This document shows positions 46,757 through 54,281 of a stretch of DNA of 64,000 nt, in pieces. Under the pieces are notes generated by a model. It made no database searches. It was not told the DNA's origin and saw only the letters and a list, made by a program, of their open reading frames with translations. The position numbers and the translations under genes were made by a program. Source of the DNA: Planctomycetota bacterium (lineage in GTDB: Bacteria > Planctomycetota > PLA2 > JAEUHO01); contig JAJDEN010000008.1 of the NCBI GenBank assembly GCA_029259775.1, positions 1 through 64,000 of the forward strand, written 5' to 3'. Every line of letters starts with the position of its first letter. Within the stretch, counting starts at the first letter, position 1.

Positions 46757-46856
46757 CAGGGCCGCGCGATCGGTGTTCTCGGCACATGGCTAACCGACAG
46801 GGCCACCAGACAGGGCCACCAGATAGGGACGGCAACGGTCGCCGTAGGCGGCAGAC

Positions 46857-47924
46857 ATGTTCATCGACGAACGCAAGCTGAGAATCCGCTCCGGCAAGGG
46901 CGGCGACGGCATCACGTCCTGGCGACGTGAGAAGCGCGAGCCCCGCGGCGGTCCCGCAGGTGGCGACGGCGGACGCGGCGGCGACGTCATCTTCGAAGCG
47001 ACCGTCCAGCTCGCGACCTTCGGCGACATGGAAGCCATGACGTTGGCCCGTGCCCCGGACGGACAGCGCGGCGGCAAGAACAAGCGGGCCGGCGCCGCGG
47101 GCCCGGACCGCATCGTCCTGGTACCCATTGGGACCACCTTCTACGAGGCCAAGGGCGGTGACCTCCTCGCGGATCTCTCCGAAGACGGCATGCGCTGGGT
47201 GGCGGCGGTGGGCGGCAAGGGCGGCCTGGGCAACGCCCGCTTCGCGAGCGCCACGGATCAGGCCCCGACGCGCCACACGCTGGGCAAGCCCGCGACGGAG
47301 CGTTCGGTCCGCATGCAACTCCGCTTGATGGCCGACGTGGGGCTGGTCGGTCTGCCGAACGCCGGCAAGAGCACCCTGCTCTCGCGCCTCTCTGCGGCGA
47401 CACCCAAGATCGCCGACTATCCCTTCACGACCCTGGCGCCGCATCTGGGGATCGTCGATCTGCCCGACTTCAGCCGCTTCGTGATGGCCGACTTGCCGGG
47501 CCTCATCGAGGGCGCCCACGAGGGCCACGGCCTGGGCGACCGCTTTCTCCGGCACGTAGAGCGGACGCGGATCCTCCTTCACCTGGTGGACCCCCTGCCT
47601 TTCGACGGTAGCGACCCGGTGGCCAACTTCCTCAAGATCCGCGAGGAACTGCGCTCCTACGGGCGCGGGCTCAGTGATCGGCCCGATCTCGTCGCCGTGA
47701 CGAAGGCAGATGTTTGGTCTGCTGAAGACGGGATCGGTGAGGTGTTGAGCCGGCTGGCGAAGGCTGCCGATAGAGATCTGCACCCAGTGTCGGCGGTCAC
47801 CGGCCAAGGTCTGCCCCAGTTGCTCGTCGCGCTGGTGGGGGCCCTGGCTGACGCTCCGCCTGCCCCGGACGTGCCCGACAGCATGGCCGCGACCGACGAG
47901 GGGGTCGATCCGGCTTCCGCCTGA
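46857..47924 (+). CDS. obg: Ribosome-assembly GTPase Obg/CgtA
   Basis: 355 aa. The Obg fold (FIDERKLRIRSGKGGDGITS, GGPAGGDGGRGGDVIFEA, GGKGGLGNARFASATDQAP) is followed by the G domain with GLPNAGKSTLLSRL (G1, about 165), the switch region FTTLAPHLGIVDLP, DLPGLIEGAHEGHGLG, and VTKADVW (G4). The optional C-terminal OCT domain is absent; a 30-residue tail replaces it. Standard position after rpmA, 128 bp downstream. Confidence 0.97.
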   Translation: MFIDERKLRIRSGKGGDGITSWRREKREPRGGPAGGDGGRGGDVIFEATVQLATFGDMEAMTLARAPDGQRGGKNKRAGAAGPDRIVLVPIGTTFYEAKGGDLLADLSEDGMRWVAAVGGKGGLGNARFASATDQAPTRHTLGKPATERSVRMQLRLMADVGLVGLPNAGKSTLLSRLSAATPKIADYPFTTLAPHLGIVDLPDFSRFVMADLPGLIEGAHEGHGLGDRFLRHVERTRILLHLVDPLPFDGSDPVANFLKIREELRSYGRGLSDRPDLVAVTKADVWSAEDGIGEVLSRLAKAADRDLHPVSAVTGQGLPQLLVALVGALADAPPAPDVPDSMAATDEGVDPASA

Positions 47925-47942
47925 TCCCCTCCGAGGCCCACC

Positions 47943-49052
47943 ATGATCGACTCCGTGCTCAGTCACTTCCAGGTGATGGTCGAGGCTCAGGCTTCGGATG
48001 TCATTCTCCGCACCGGGCACAAGCCCGTGATGCGTGTCGATGGCGAGATCCGCTTCATCGGTGACGACCTCTTCACGGAAGCACAGGGTGAGGCTCTGCT
48101 TGCGCACATCCTCGAGCCGTCCGAGTTGGCGCGGTTCCACGACCGGCACGAATGGGATACGGCGTTCGTCGTGCCCGGCACGGGCCGCTTCCGTTGCAAT
48201 ATCCTGCGTCAGCGTCGACGTACGGCCTTCGTCTTCCGCCATGTGAAGGAGACGGTCCCGACGATGGAGGAGTTGCTCTTGCCGTCGGCGCCGCTCCGAC
48301 GACTCGCGCTGCTGCATCGCGGCCTCGTGCTCGTCACGGGCATTGCGGGCTCCGGCAAGTCGACGACGCTCGCGTCGATGATCGACTACATGAACGATCG
48401 TGCGCACCGTCACATCGTGACGATCGAGGACCCGATCGAGTTCGTCTTCCAGGATCGGCTCTGCGCGATCACGCAGCGCGAGATCGGTATCGACACCGAG
48501 GACTGCAACAGCGCGCTCAAGGCCGCCGTGCGTCAGACCCCCGACGTCATCCTCGTGGGTGAGATGCGCGACAAGGAGTCGGTCGAGGCAGCCCTGACGG
48601 CGGCCGAGACGGGCCATCTCGTGCTGTCGACGCTGCACACCGTGAACGCGGTTCAGACCGTCGAGCGCATCATCTCGTTCTTCCCGCCGTATCAACACGA
48701 CACGATCCGCATGCAGCTTTCGCTCGTCTTGGAGGGCATCGTGAGCCAGCGCCTGATCGGTCGTCGTGCGACGAACGGTCGCGTGCCGGCCGTCGAGATC
48801 CTGCTGGGCACGCCGACGGTCAAGGAGATGGTGCTCGAGGGCCGCACGCGCGAATTGGCGCAGGCGCTCGAAGAGGGCCACCAGTACTACGGCAGCCAGA
48901 GTTTCAACCAGTGCCTCGTGGGGCTCGTGCGGGACGGCACGATCGACTTCGATGATGCGATGGTCGCCGCGGACAACCCGGACGAGCTCAAGCTCGCCCT
49001 GCGCGGCATCACCAAGGGCGTCGACCACATGAAGGAACTGTACGGGACGTAA
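47943..49052 (+). CDS. pilT: Pilus retraction ATPase PilT
   Basis: 369-aa hexameric motor that disassembles type IV pili. N-terminal PAS-like domain, Walker A GIAGSGKSTTLAS (about 133), IEDPIEFVFQDRL, the Asp box, Walker B region DVILVGEMRDKES (about 201), and the His box TGHLVLSTLHTVNAVQTVER. Overall PilT/PilU-like with no N-terminal PilB domain. The tail ends GVDHMKELYGT. Follows obg by 18 bp, so it may be in the same transcript, and ends in a perfect hairpin. Confidence 0.95.
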   Translation: MIDSVLSHFQVMVEAQASDVILRTGHKPVMRVDGEIRFIGDDLFTEAQGEALLAHILEPSELARFHDRHEWDTAFVVPGTGRFRCNILRQRRRTAFVFRHVKETVPTMEELLLPSAPLRRLALLHRGLVLVTGIAGSGKSTTLASMIDYMNDRAHRHIVTIEDPIEFVFQDRLCAITQREIGIDTEDCNSALKAAVRQTPDVILVGEMRDKESVEAALTAAETGHLVLSTLHTVNAVQTVERIISFFPPYQHDTIRMQLSLVLEGIVSQRLIGRRATNGRVPAVEILLGTPTVKEMVLEGRTRELAQALEEGHQYYGSQSFNQCLVGLVRDGTIDFDDAMVAADNPDELKLALRGITKGVDHMKELYGT

Positions 49053-49077
49053 TCGCAGCGCGGGGCGCTGCGATTAC
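49049..49077. terminator. Hairpin at the end of pilT
   Basis: Perfect 13-bp stem GTAATCGCAGCGC / GCGCTGCGATTAC with a GGG loop, starting within the pilT stop codon. There is no T-tract. Confidence 0.6.
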
Positions 49078-49265
49078 CGGAGCCACGGCTCGGGCCAAGG
49101 GCCCTCACCGCATGCAGATCGCTCGAGGCGCGTTGCGCCTCGAGCTCCTGCAAGCCCGCGCTGCGCGCGGCCGCTCCTCGTCCCTCAGCGTCTACCGGGG
49201 GGAGGAGTCCCCCCGCGGCCAAGCGGCGCCGGCTCTGCGAGCCAACGCCGCGGCCGCTCCCCCCG
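49077..49265. repeat. Long direct repeat, copy 1
   Basis: Pairs with 49299-49483 at an offset of about 222 (5' part) to 218 (3' part) bases. It contains CCGGAGCCACGGCTCGG, the perfect hairpin GCTCGAGGCGC-GTT-GCGCCTCGAGC (49121-49145) and GGGGGGA-GGAG-TCCCCCC (49197-49214). Confidence 0.8.
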
Positions 49266-49298
49266 TAGGCGTCGTCTCCGCGCCAGGCGCGTCGACGA

Positions 49299-49483
49299 CC
49301 GGGGCCACGGATCGGCGCTGCGCGCCTCACCGCATGCAGATCGCTCGAGGCGCGTTGCGCCTCGAGCTCCTGCAAACCCGCGCTTCGCGCGGCCGCCCCT
49401 CACCCAACCACGCCGGGGGGAGGAGTCCCCCCGCGGCCAAGCGGCACCGGCTCTGCGAGCCACCGCCGCGGCCGCTCCCCCCT
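49299..49483. repeat. Long direct repeat, copy 2
   Basis: Carries the same hairpins as copy 1: GCTCGAGGCGC-GTT-GCGCCTCGAGC at 49343-49367 and the G6/C6 hairpin near 49415-49432. Point differences and small gaps show it is not a fresh duplicate. Confidence 0.8.
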
Positions 49484-49718
49484 CGCTGGGTACGGCTACG
49501 CGCCCGGCAAAGGGTACGCGCCCGGTGGTGCGGCTCCTCCAGCGGTCGTGCCTCTTGATGCGAGGTGGGGGAGCGTCCTGCGTGGTCCGGCGTTCGTCGC
49601 GGCTGGACGCCCGTGGTCAATACCTCTTCTTGACCGTGCCGACTGCTGGTCGCGATCTGTCCTCCGTCGTCCAACCCTCTTGATCCGCACGGTGGGGGAC
49701 GTGCCTGAACCAACGGCC

Positions 49719-49748
49719 CTCCGTGGCCTCTGTGCCTCTGTGGTTCAT
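49719..49748 (+). repeat. CTCTGTGCCTCTGTGG intergenic element
   Basis: CCTCCGTGGCCTCTGTGCCT and CTGTGGTTCAT form a degenerate repeat of CCTCTGTG. I recognise it as a sequence seen between genes in many unrelated bacteria, where its complement yields spurious NHRGTEATE-like peptides. Confidence 0.6.
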
Positions 49749-49797
49749 CTTGTTCTGCCCTGCGACGCCCCCCGTCGGAGGGGAGCGGCTGGTCGCG

Positions 49798-50014
49798 TCA
49801 CGCCATGGCCCAAGGCCGAACATCAGGCTGGTGTGGGCGGCCACGCGCTCCGGGTGTGGGTGGCGATCCTCGCCGGGGAGTTCCGCGCTCCCGCGCGGCC
49901 TGTTCGTCGTGGCGCGCGGCTCCGCCGCGTCCGCCACTCCGGCAAGGAGTGGCTGCGGGCCCCTCCTTCCAATCCACCTCGCCCCTACGCGGATGCTGAC
50001 GACGCCCGAGCGGG
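49798..50014 (-). repeat. Dispersed palindromic intergenic repeat, copy E
   Basis: 49798-49852 matches 7991-8046 (TCACGCCATGGCCCAAGGCC and on) and 49981-50014 matches 8064-8096 (GCCCCTACGCGGATGCTGAC). About 128 bp of extra sequence lies between the two matching parts here. Confidence 0.6.
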
Positions 50015-50201
50015 GGCCGTGACCAACCGCTCCGGCGTTGCCGTCGCGCGGGGCGCCTCCACGAGCTGCCGGCAGTGGCCAGATCGCCGCCCGTCGGGAA
50101 GGGGGCCGGAGGCCCCCGCGTCCAAGTGACACGCCCCCGGTCCGCAGCGATGGGAACTGCTCCATCTCCTTGTAGTCTGATGGGCCGTCCGGAGATTCTC
50201 G

Positions 50202-51503
50202 ATGAAGCCCCATAGCCTGCGCCGCGGCCTCTGGCTCGCCAACCTCGTGCTCGGCGTCGCCGTCATCGGCGTCGCGGCCTGGTTCGTGCTCAAGGTGCGC
50301 CCCGCCGTCGCCAAGGTGGCCAACCGCAAGCACAGCGAGCGGCCCGCAGAGTTCGAGAAGCTGCGCAAGGACTACGAGGGCCAGCGCATGAGCGGGCTCA
50401 AGTGGAAGCCGCCCGCGCCCGTCACCGAGGCCGACATCAAGCAGGTCGTCCTCCGCAAGGACTACGCGGACAAGAAGCCCCGCCACTGGATCTTCTCCGG
50501 CCCGCTCCCGCCCGAGGACCGGCCCGATGTGGAAGTCGTCGACCGCGGACCGCCGCCGCCCGAGGGGCTCGATGTCCTTGGCTCGATCTCGGCGCTGATC
50601 TACACCCCGCCGGACGGCACGACCATCCTCTTCAAGTTCGGCGGCAAGAGCCTGGCCTTCGGCGTCGGCGACTTCGTTCGCAAGTCCGACACGGATCCCG
50701 CCCGCTTCAAGATCACCAAGGTCCGCGAGAAGAGCCCGAAGGCGTTCGAGATCACCTACGACGTCTACGGCAAGGACGACAAAGACAAGCCCGAGCGCAC
50801 GGGCACGATGATGTACGACCAGAGCGACTCGGACGGCTTCCCGTCGTTCCTCCGGCCGGACGTACCCGCGAAGCCCACGAAGGGCGCCACGGGCGTCACG
50901 GGGCCCGACGGCAAGACACCTGCGAAGGATGGCGCCAAGGGCGGCCCGACCGAAGGTGACGCGACCAAGGGCGACCCGACCAAGGGGGACCCGACCAAGG
51001 GGGACGCTGCGAAGAAGGACGACGCGACGGACGAGTCCGGCGCGAAGGTCATCGACGTCAGCAAGACCTCGTCCGCGCTCACGCTCCAGGACCTCAAGCC
51101 CGAGATCGAATACAACCCGCGCAACCGCAGCCAGCGTGCGATCAAGTTCGACTCCAACAGCTACAAGTACTTCAAGGGCAAGAACGCCAAGTCGATGGCG
51201 GGCACCGTCAAGACCAGCGTCGCCAAGGACAAGGCCGGCCGGGTCATCGGACTGCGCATCACCGGTTTCGCCAAGGACGCGCCCGCCGACGTCTTCGATG
51301 TCCGCCGCGGCGACATCCTCGTGTCGATCAACGGCCAGAAGGTGACGACCCGCTCAGACGCCGTCCGCGTCGCCGAGAGCATCAAGCCGAACTCGCTCGT
51401 CACGGTCGTCATCGACCGCAACGGCAAGAACGTGACGTACCGCGTCGACGCCAGCGACCCGAAGAACCGCCGCAAGGTGCGCTACTTCGACAACCTGAAG
51501 TAG
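50202..51503 (+). CDS. GspC-like inner-membrane protein with HR and PDZ domains
   Basis: 433 aa. A single N-terminal membrane helix (LWLANLVLGVAVIGVAAWFV), a beta-rich homology region (DVLGSISALIYTPPDGTTIL, SLAFGVGDFVRK, FEITYDVYGKDDK) like GspC HR, an acidic/Lys linker containing GDPTKGDPTKGD tandems, and a C-terminal PDZ domain (VIGLRITGFAKDAPADVFDV, RRGDILVSINGQKVTTRSDA). The layout resembles the GspC family of type II secretion, but the match is structural rather than close. Preceded by the 1.15-kb repeat region. Confidence 0.7.
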   Translation: MKPHSLRRGLWLANLVLGVAVIGVAAWFVLKVRPAVAKVANRKHSERPAEFEKLRKDYEGQRMSGLKWKPPAPVTEADIKQVVLRKDYADKKPRHWIFSGPLPPEDRPDVEVVDRGPPPPEGLDVLGSISALIYTPPDGTTILFKFGGKSLAFGVGDFVRKSDTDPARFKITKVREKSPKAFEITYDVYGKDDKDKPERTGTMMYDQSDSDGFPSFLRPDVPAKPTKGATGVTGPDGKTPAKDGAKGGPTEGDATKGDPTKGDPTKGDAAKKDDATDESGAKVIDVSKTSSALTLQDLKPEIEYNPRNRSQRAIKFDSNSYKYFKGKNAKSMAGTVKTSVAKDKAGRVIGLRITGFAKDAPADVFDVRRGDILVSINGQKVTTRSDAVRVAESIKPNSLVTVVIDRNGKNVTYRVDASDPKNRRKVRYFDNLK

Positions 51504-51603
51504 CGGACCCGCACGCGACCGTCCCTCACGTGGCTGGCAAGGCCATGGGCACCTCTCGGGCAAGGCCACGGATCGGGCGTTCCCAGCGCGTAGGATCGCG
51601 CCC

Positions 51604-52383
51604 ATGGCCGCACCTGACAGCAGCGCCTCCACGCAGAGGCTCGAGATCATTCTCGTCATCGACATCGGCAACTCCGGCGCCAAGGTCGGAGCCGTCCGCG
51701 GGGAGGACGTCGCCGGGCCCGTGCGCCTCCCACGCGTCGACGGCCGATCCGTGCGCGACATCGCCGGCCCCATGCTCAAGGGCAAGCAGGCCGTGATCGC
51801 GATCGCCGGCAGCGATCCCGCGCGCGTCGAAGGCCTCGTCTGGGAGGTCAAGAAACTGCGTCTGGGCACGGTGGTGGATGTGGGCCCGACCCACAAGGGC
51901 ATCCCCGTCGCCACCGTCGATCAGCCCGAGAAGGCCGGTGTGGATCGGCGCGTCCAACTCCAAGCCGCGGCGCATCTGGCGGGCGAAGCGGCGTGCGTCA
52001 TCTCGTGCGGCACGGCCATGACCGTCGACATCGGCGACGCGCACGGCGGTCTTCTGGGCGGCGCCATCGCCCCGGGCCTCGGGCTCGGCCTGAAGATGCT
52101 CGCCGAGGGCACGGCGCGGCTACCGCTCGTGGGGCTGCCCGGCGCGGCGGGCATGCCGGCGAAGGACACGGACACGGCCATCCGGACCGGCGTGCTGGTG
52201 GGGGCGGCCGGCGCGGCCGAACGCCTGCTCTCCGATGCTGGTATCGGTGAGGACGTGCCCGTCTACCTCACGGGCCAGGACGCACAGCACCTCCAGCCGC
52301 ATCTCAGGCGCCCCGTCCGGGTGCACCCCGGGCTGGGCATCCTCGGTGTCGCCCTGGCCGTGCGGGCGAGCCCGCCCCGATGA
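51604..52383 (+). CDS. coaX: Type III pantothenate kinase
   Basis: First step of coenzyme A synthesis, 259 aa. VIDIGNSGAKVGAVRG (phosphate loop), QPEKAGVDRRVQLQAAAHLA, AACVISCGTAMTVDIGDAHG and GGAIAPGLGLGLKMLAEGTA are type III signatures. A short DTDT (KDTDTAI, GACACG repeat) sits at about 190. The end overlaps pyrC by 4 bases. The preceding 100 bp shows nothing recognisable. Confidence 0.92.
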   Translation: MAAPDSSASTQRLEIILVIDIGNSGAKVGAVRGEDVAGPVRLPRVDGRSVRDIAGPMLKGKQAVIAIAGSDPARVEGLVWEVKKLRLGTVVDVGPTHKGIPVATVDQPEKAGVDRRVQLQAAAHLAGEAACVISCGTAMTVDIGDAHGGLLGGAIAPGLGLGLKMLAEGTARLPLVGLPGAAGMPAKDTDTAIRTGVLVGAAGAAERLLSDAGIGEDVPVYLTGQDAQHLQPHLRRPVRVHPGLGILGVALAVRASPPR

Positions 52384-53726
52384 GCACGTGGCAGCACGTT
52401 GTCGGCGCCTCGCGCCTGCTGGACCCCGGCTCCGGCCTCGATGGCCCGGGCGAGATCTGGATCCGGGACGGCACCATCGCGGCGATCACCTCGCCAGGCG
52501 CCGCCGCACCCGCCGAAGTCCAGCCCGAAGATCAGGTGACGGTCATCGATTCGGCCGGCACGCTCGTCACACCCATGTTCGTCGACATCCACGTGCATCT
52601 ACGCGAGCCCGGCGGCGAGGAGCACGAGACGATCGCGAGCGGTGCGGCCTCCGCGTTGCGGGGCGGCTACGCCGTCGTGTACACGATGCCCAACACCAGG
52701 CCCACGTGCGACGAGCCGCAGCGCATCGCGCACGTGAACCGCCTGGCGGCCGAGGCGGGGGACGTCGAGGTGATCTCCGTGTCCGCGCTCAGTCGGGGGC
52801 TCCAAGGCGAGCGCCTCGTCGATCTCGAGGCCATGGCCGCAGCGGGAGCCGGCGGCTTCAGCGACGACGGGGCCTGGCTCGCCGACGAGCGCCTGGCGCG
52901 CGAGGCCCTGCGATGGGCGGCCCGCAACGACGTCCTCGTCATGCAGCACTGCGAGGATTTCCAGATCACCGGTCCGGGCGTCTTGCACGAGTGCACCTGC
53001 GTCCAGCGGCGTGGCCTGCCCGGCATCCCGCGCGCATCGGAGGACCGCGCCGTCGAGCGCGACGTGCGCCTCGCCGAGGAAGAGAACGCGCGGCTGCACA
53101 TCTGCCACGTGTCGACGGCCGGCGCCGTGGACGCGATCCGCCGGGCCCAGGCGCGTGGCCTTCCCGTCACCGGGGAAGTGACGCCGCATCACCTCGTCCT
53201 CACCGCGGAGGATGCCGTCGCCGGCGGGACCGACTTCAAGATGAAGCCGCCGCTGCGGGAGCAGGAGGACATCGACGCCTTGATCGAAGCGCTGGCGGAC
53301 GGCACCCTCGCCGCGGTGGCGACCGATCACGCCCCACACAGCGACGCCCGCAAGGCGGTCGGCTTCGCGGGGGCACCCTTCGGTGCCATCGGCGTGGAGA
53401 CGGCGTTCTGCGTCCTCTACACCCGCCTCGTGGTGCCCGGCGCCCTGTCCCTCGCCCGTCTCGTCGAATCGCTCACCAGTTCACCGTGCACCGTCGTGGG
53501 GCGTGAGGCGCCGCGCATCGCCCCGGGCGCGCCGGCCCAGATCAACTGGATCGACATCGAGACAGCCCGGACCGTGGACCGCGAAACCCTGGTGAGCCGC
53601 AGCCACAACTGCCCCTTCCATGGACTTTCGCTGGTCGGATGGCCTGTCGCGAGCCTCCTCGGGGGGGCGCTTCGGGCGCACTTTGAGGAGATCGGCGTGC
53701 GGATTCGCACGACGCGGCAGGGCTAG
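52380..53726 (+). CDS. pyrC: Dihydroorotase
   Basis: Third step of pyrimidine synthesis, 448 aa, type I (bacterial/CAD-like). Metal ligands are DIHVHLREPGGEEHETI (about 67), GFSDDG (Asp), MQHCED (His), RLHICHVSTAGAV (His) and AVATDHAPH (Asp). Overlaps coaX as ATGA, indicating one transcript. Together with pyrD at 10.3 kb the window holds two of the pyrimidine genes, far apart. Confidence 0.96.
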   Translation: MSTWQHVVGASRLLDPGSGLDGPGEIWIRDGTIAAITSPGAAAPAEVQPEDQVTVIDSAGTLVTPMFVDIHVHLREPGGEEHETIASGAASALRGGYAVVYTMPNTRPTCDEPQRIAHVNRLAAEAGDVEVISVSALSRGLQGERLVDLEAMAAAGAGGFSDDGAWLADERLAREALRWAARNDVLVMQHCEDFQITGPGVLHECTCVQRRGLPGIPRASEDRAVERDVRLAEEENARLHICHVSTAGAVDAIRRAQARGLPVTGEVTPHHLVLTAEDAVAGGTDFKMKPPLREQEDIDALIEALADGTLAAVATDHAPHSDARKAVGFAGAPFGAIGVETAFCVLYTRLVVPGALSLARLVESLTSSPCTVVGREAPRIAPGAPAQINWIDIETARTVDRETLVSRSHNCPFHGLSLVGWPVASLLGGALRAHFEEIGVRIRTTRQG

Positions 53727-53754
53727 CGCGCTCCGAGCGATTCCGCGGGCAGAT

Positions 53755-53791
53755 TTGAAATTGTGTAAGTGACTTCGTATGCGCCACTTAC
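53755..53791 (+). promoter_or_regulatory. Candidate promoter overlapped by a dyad
   Basis: TTGAAA (53755-53760), 17-base spacer, TATGCG (53778-53783). GTAAGTG (53765-53771) and CACTTAC (53785-53791) form an inverted pair spaced 13 bases around the -10 region, a position where a repressor would block RNA polymerase. Confidence 0.35.
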
Positions 53792-54127
53792 GTATCGGAT
53801 GCGGGCCTGCCCCCTGTGGAATGGGGATTGCGACGTCGGGCAGTTGGTTCCGGTCTGGCCGTAGCCCATCGGACCTGGTCCAAATCTCTTTACCGGGAGT
53901 AGTGGCCTCCGTAGAGTTACGGCCGGATTCGGGGGCGGGTTCCCGCTGTTCGTCAGGCCCCTCGGCCTGCAGGACGGGGGGGTGCCACGAGGCGGCTCGC
54001 ACTGACGGAACTACCTACCTCTTTTGAGGTAACGTCCGGACAGGGATGCGGTTGGGTCGGGGTCGGCAGGCCTCGGGACGCGCGTCCACGAGAAGGACGT
54101 TTCCGCGCCAGGGGTTTCCACGCAGGA

Positions 54128-54199
54128 GTCCGCAACGGACTCTGTTCCAGGGTCCGCAACGGACTCTGTACAGGGGTCCGCAACGGACTCTCTTTCCGA
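54128..54199 (+). repeat. 24-bp tandem repeat with internal dyad (3 copies)
   Basis: GTCCGCAACGGACTCTG begins each unit at 54128, 54152 and 54176, a period of 24. Each unit contains GTCCG-CAA-CGGAC, a short palindrome. It is not CRISPR-like: there are no unique spacers. Confidence 0.85.
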
Positions 54200-54281
54200 A
54201 CACGACCTGTCTCCGAACACGATTCGCCTTTGTCGGCTTGGCCTGGCGCCACGGTCATCCGGCACCTAGGAGCTCAACGGG

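Larger units (their letters stand above)
49053..50201. other. 1.15-kb repeat-rich region without genes
   Basis: No open frame here has protein-like sequence. In order it holds the pilT hairpin, two copies of a 187-bp direct repeat (49077-49265, 49299-49483), a tract with CTCCGTGGCCTCTGTGCCTC (about 49719-49748), a copy of the dispersed palindromic repeat (49798-50014) and the hairpin GGGGGCC-GGA-GGCCCCC (50101-50117). The next gene starts at 50202. Confidence 0.75.
53727..54281 (+). promoter_or_regulatory. 555-bp leader upstream of the large lipoprotein
   Basis: No gene. Contents: a possible promoter at 53755-53783 (TTGAAA, 17-base spacer, TATGCG) overlapped by the dyad GTAAGTG / CACTTAC (53765-53791); then GC-rich sequence with no recognisable pattern; then the 24-bp repeat at 54128-54199; then TCCGAACACGA twice (54195 and 54212). 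Its length suggests a regulated leader. Confidence 0.45.

Noticed and set aside
49617..50486. 289-aa minus-strand frame containing NHRGTEATEGR
   Set aside because: Known artefact of the CCTCTGTG intergenic element; overlaps the start of the GspC-like gene.
54128..54199. CRISPR-like array
   Set aside because: The repeats are directly adjacent, with no unique spacers and no cas genes.
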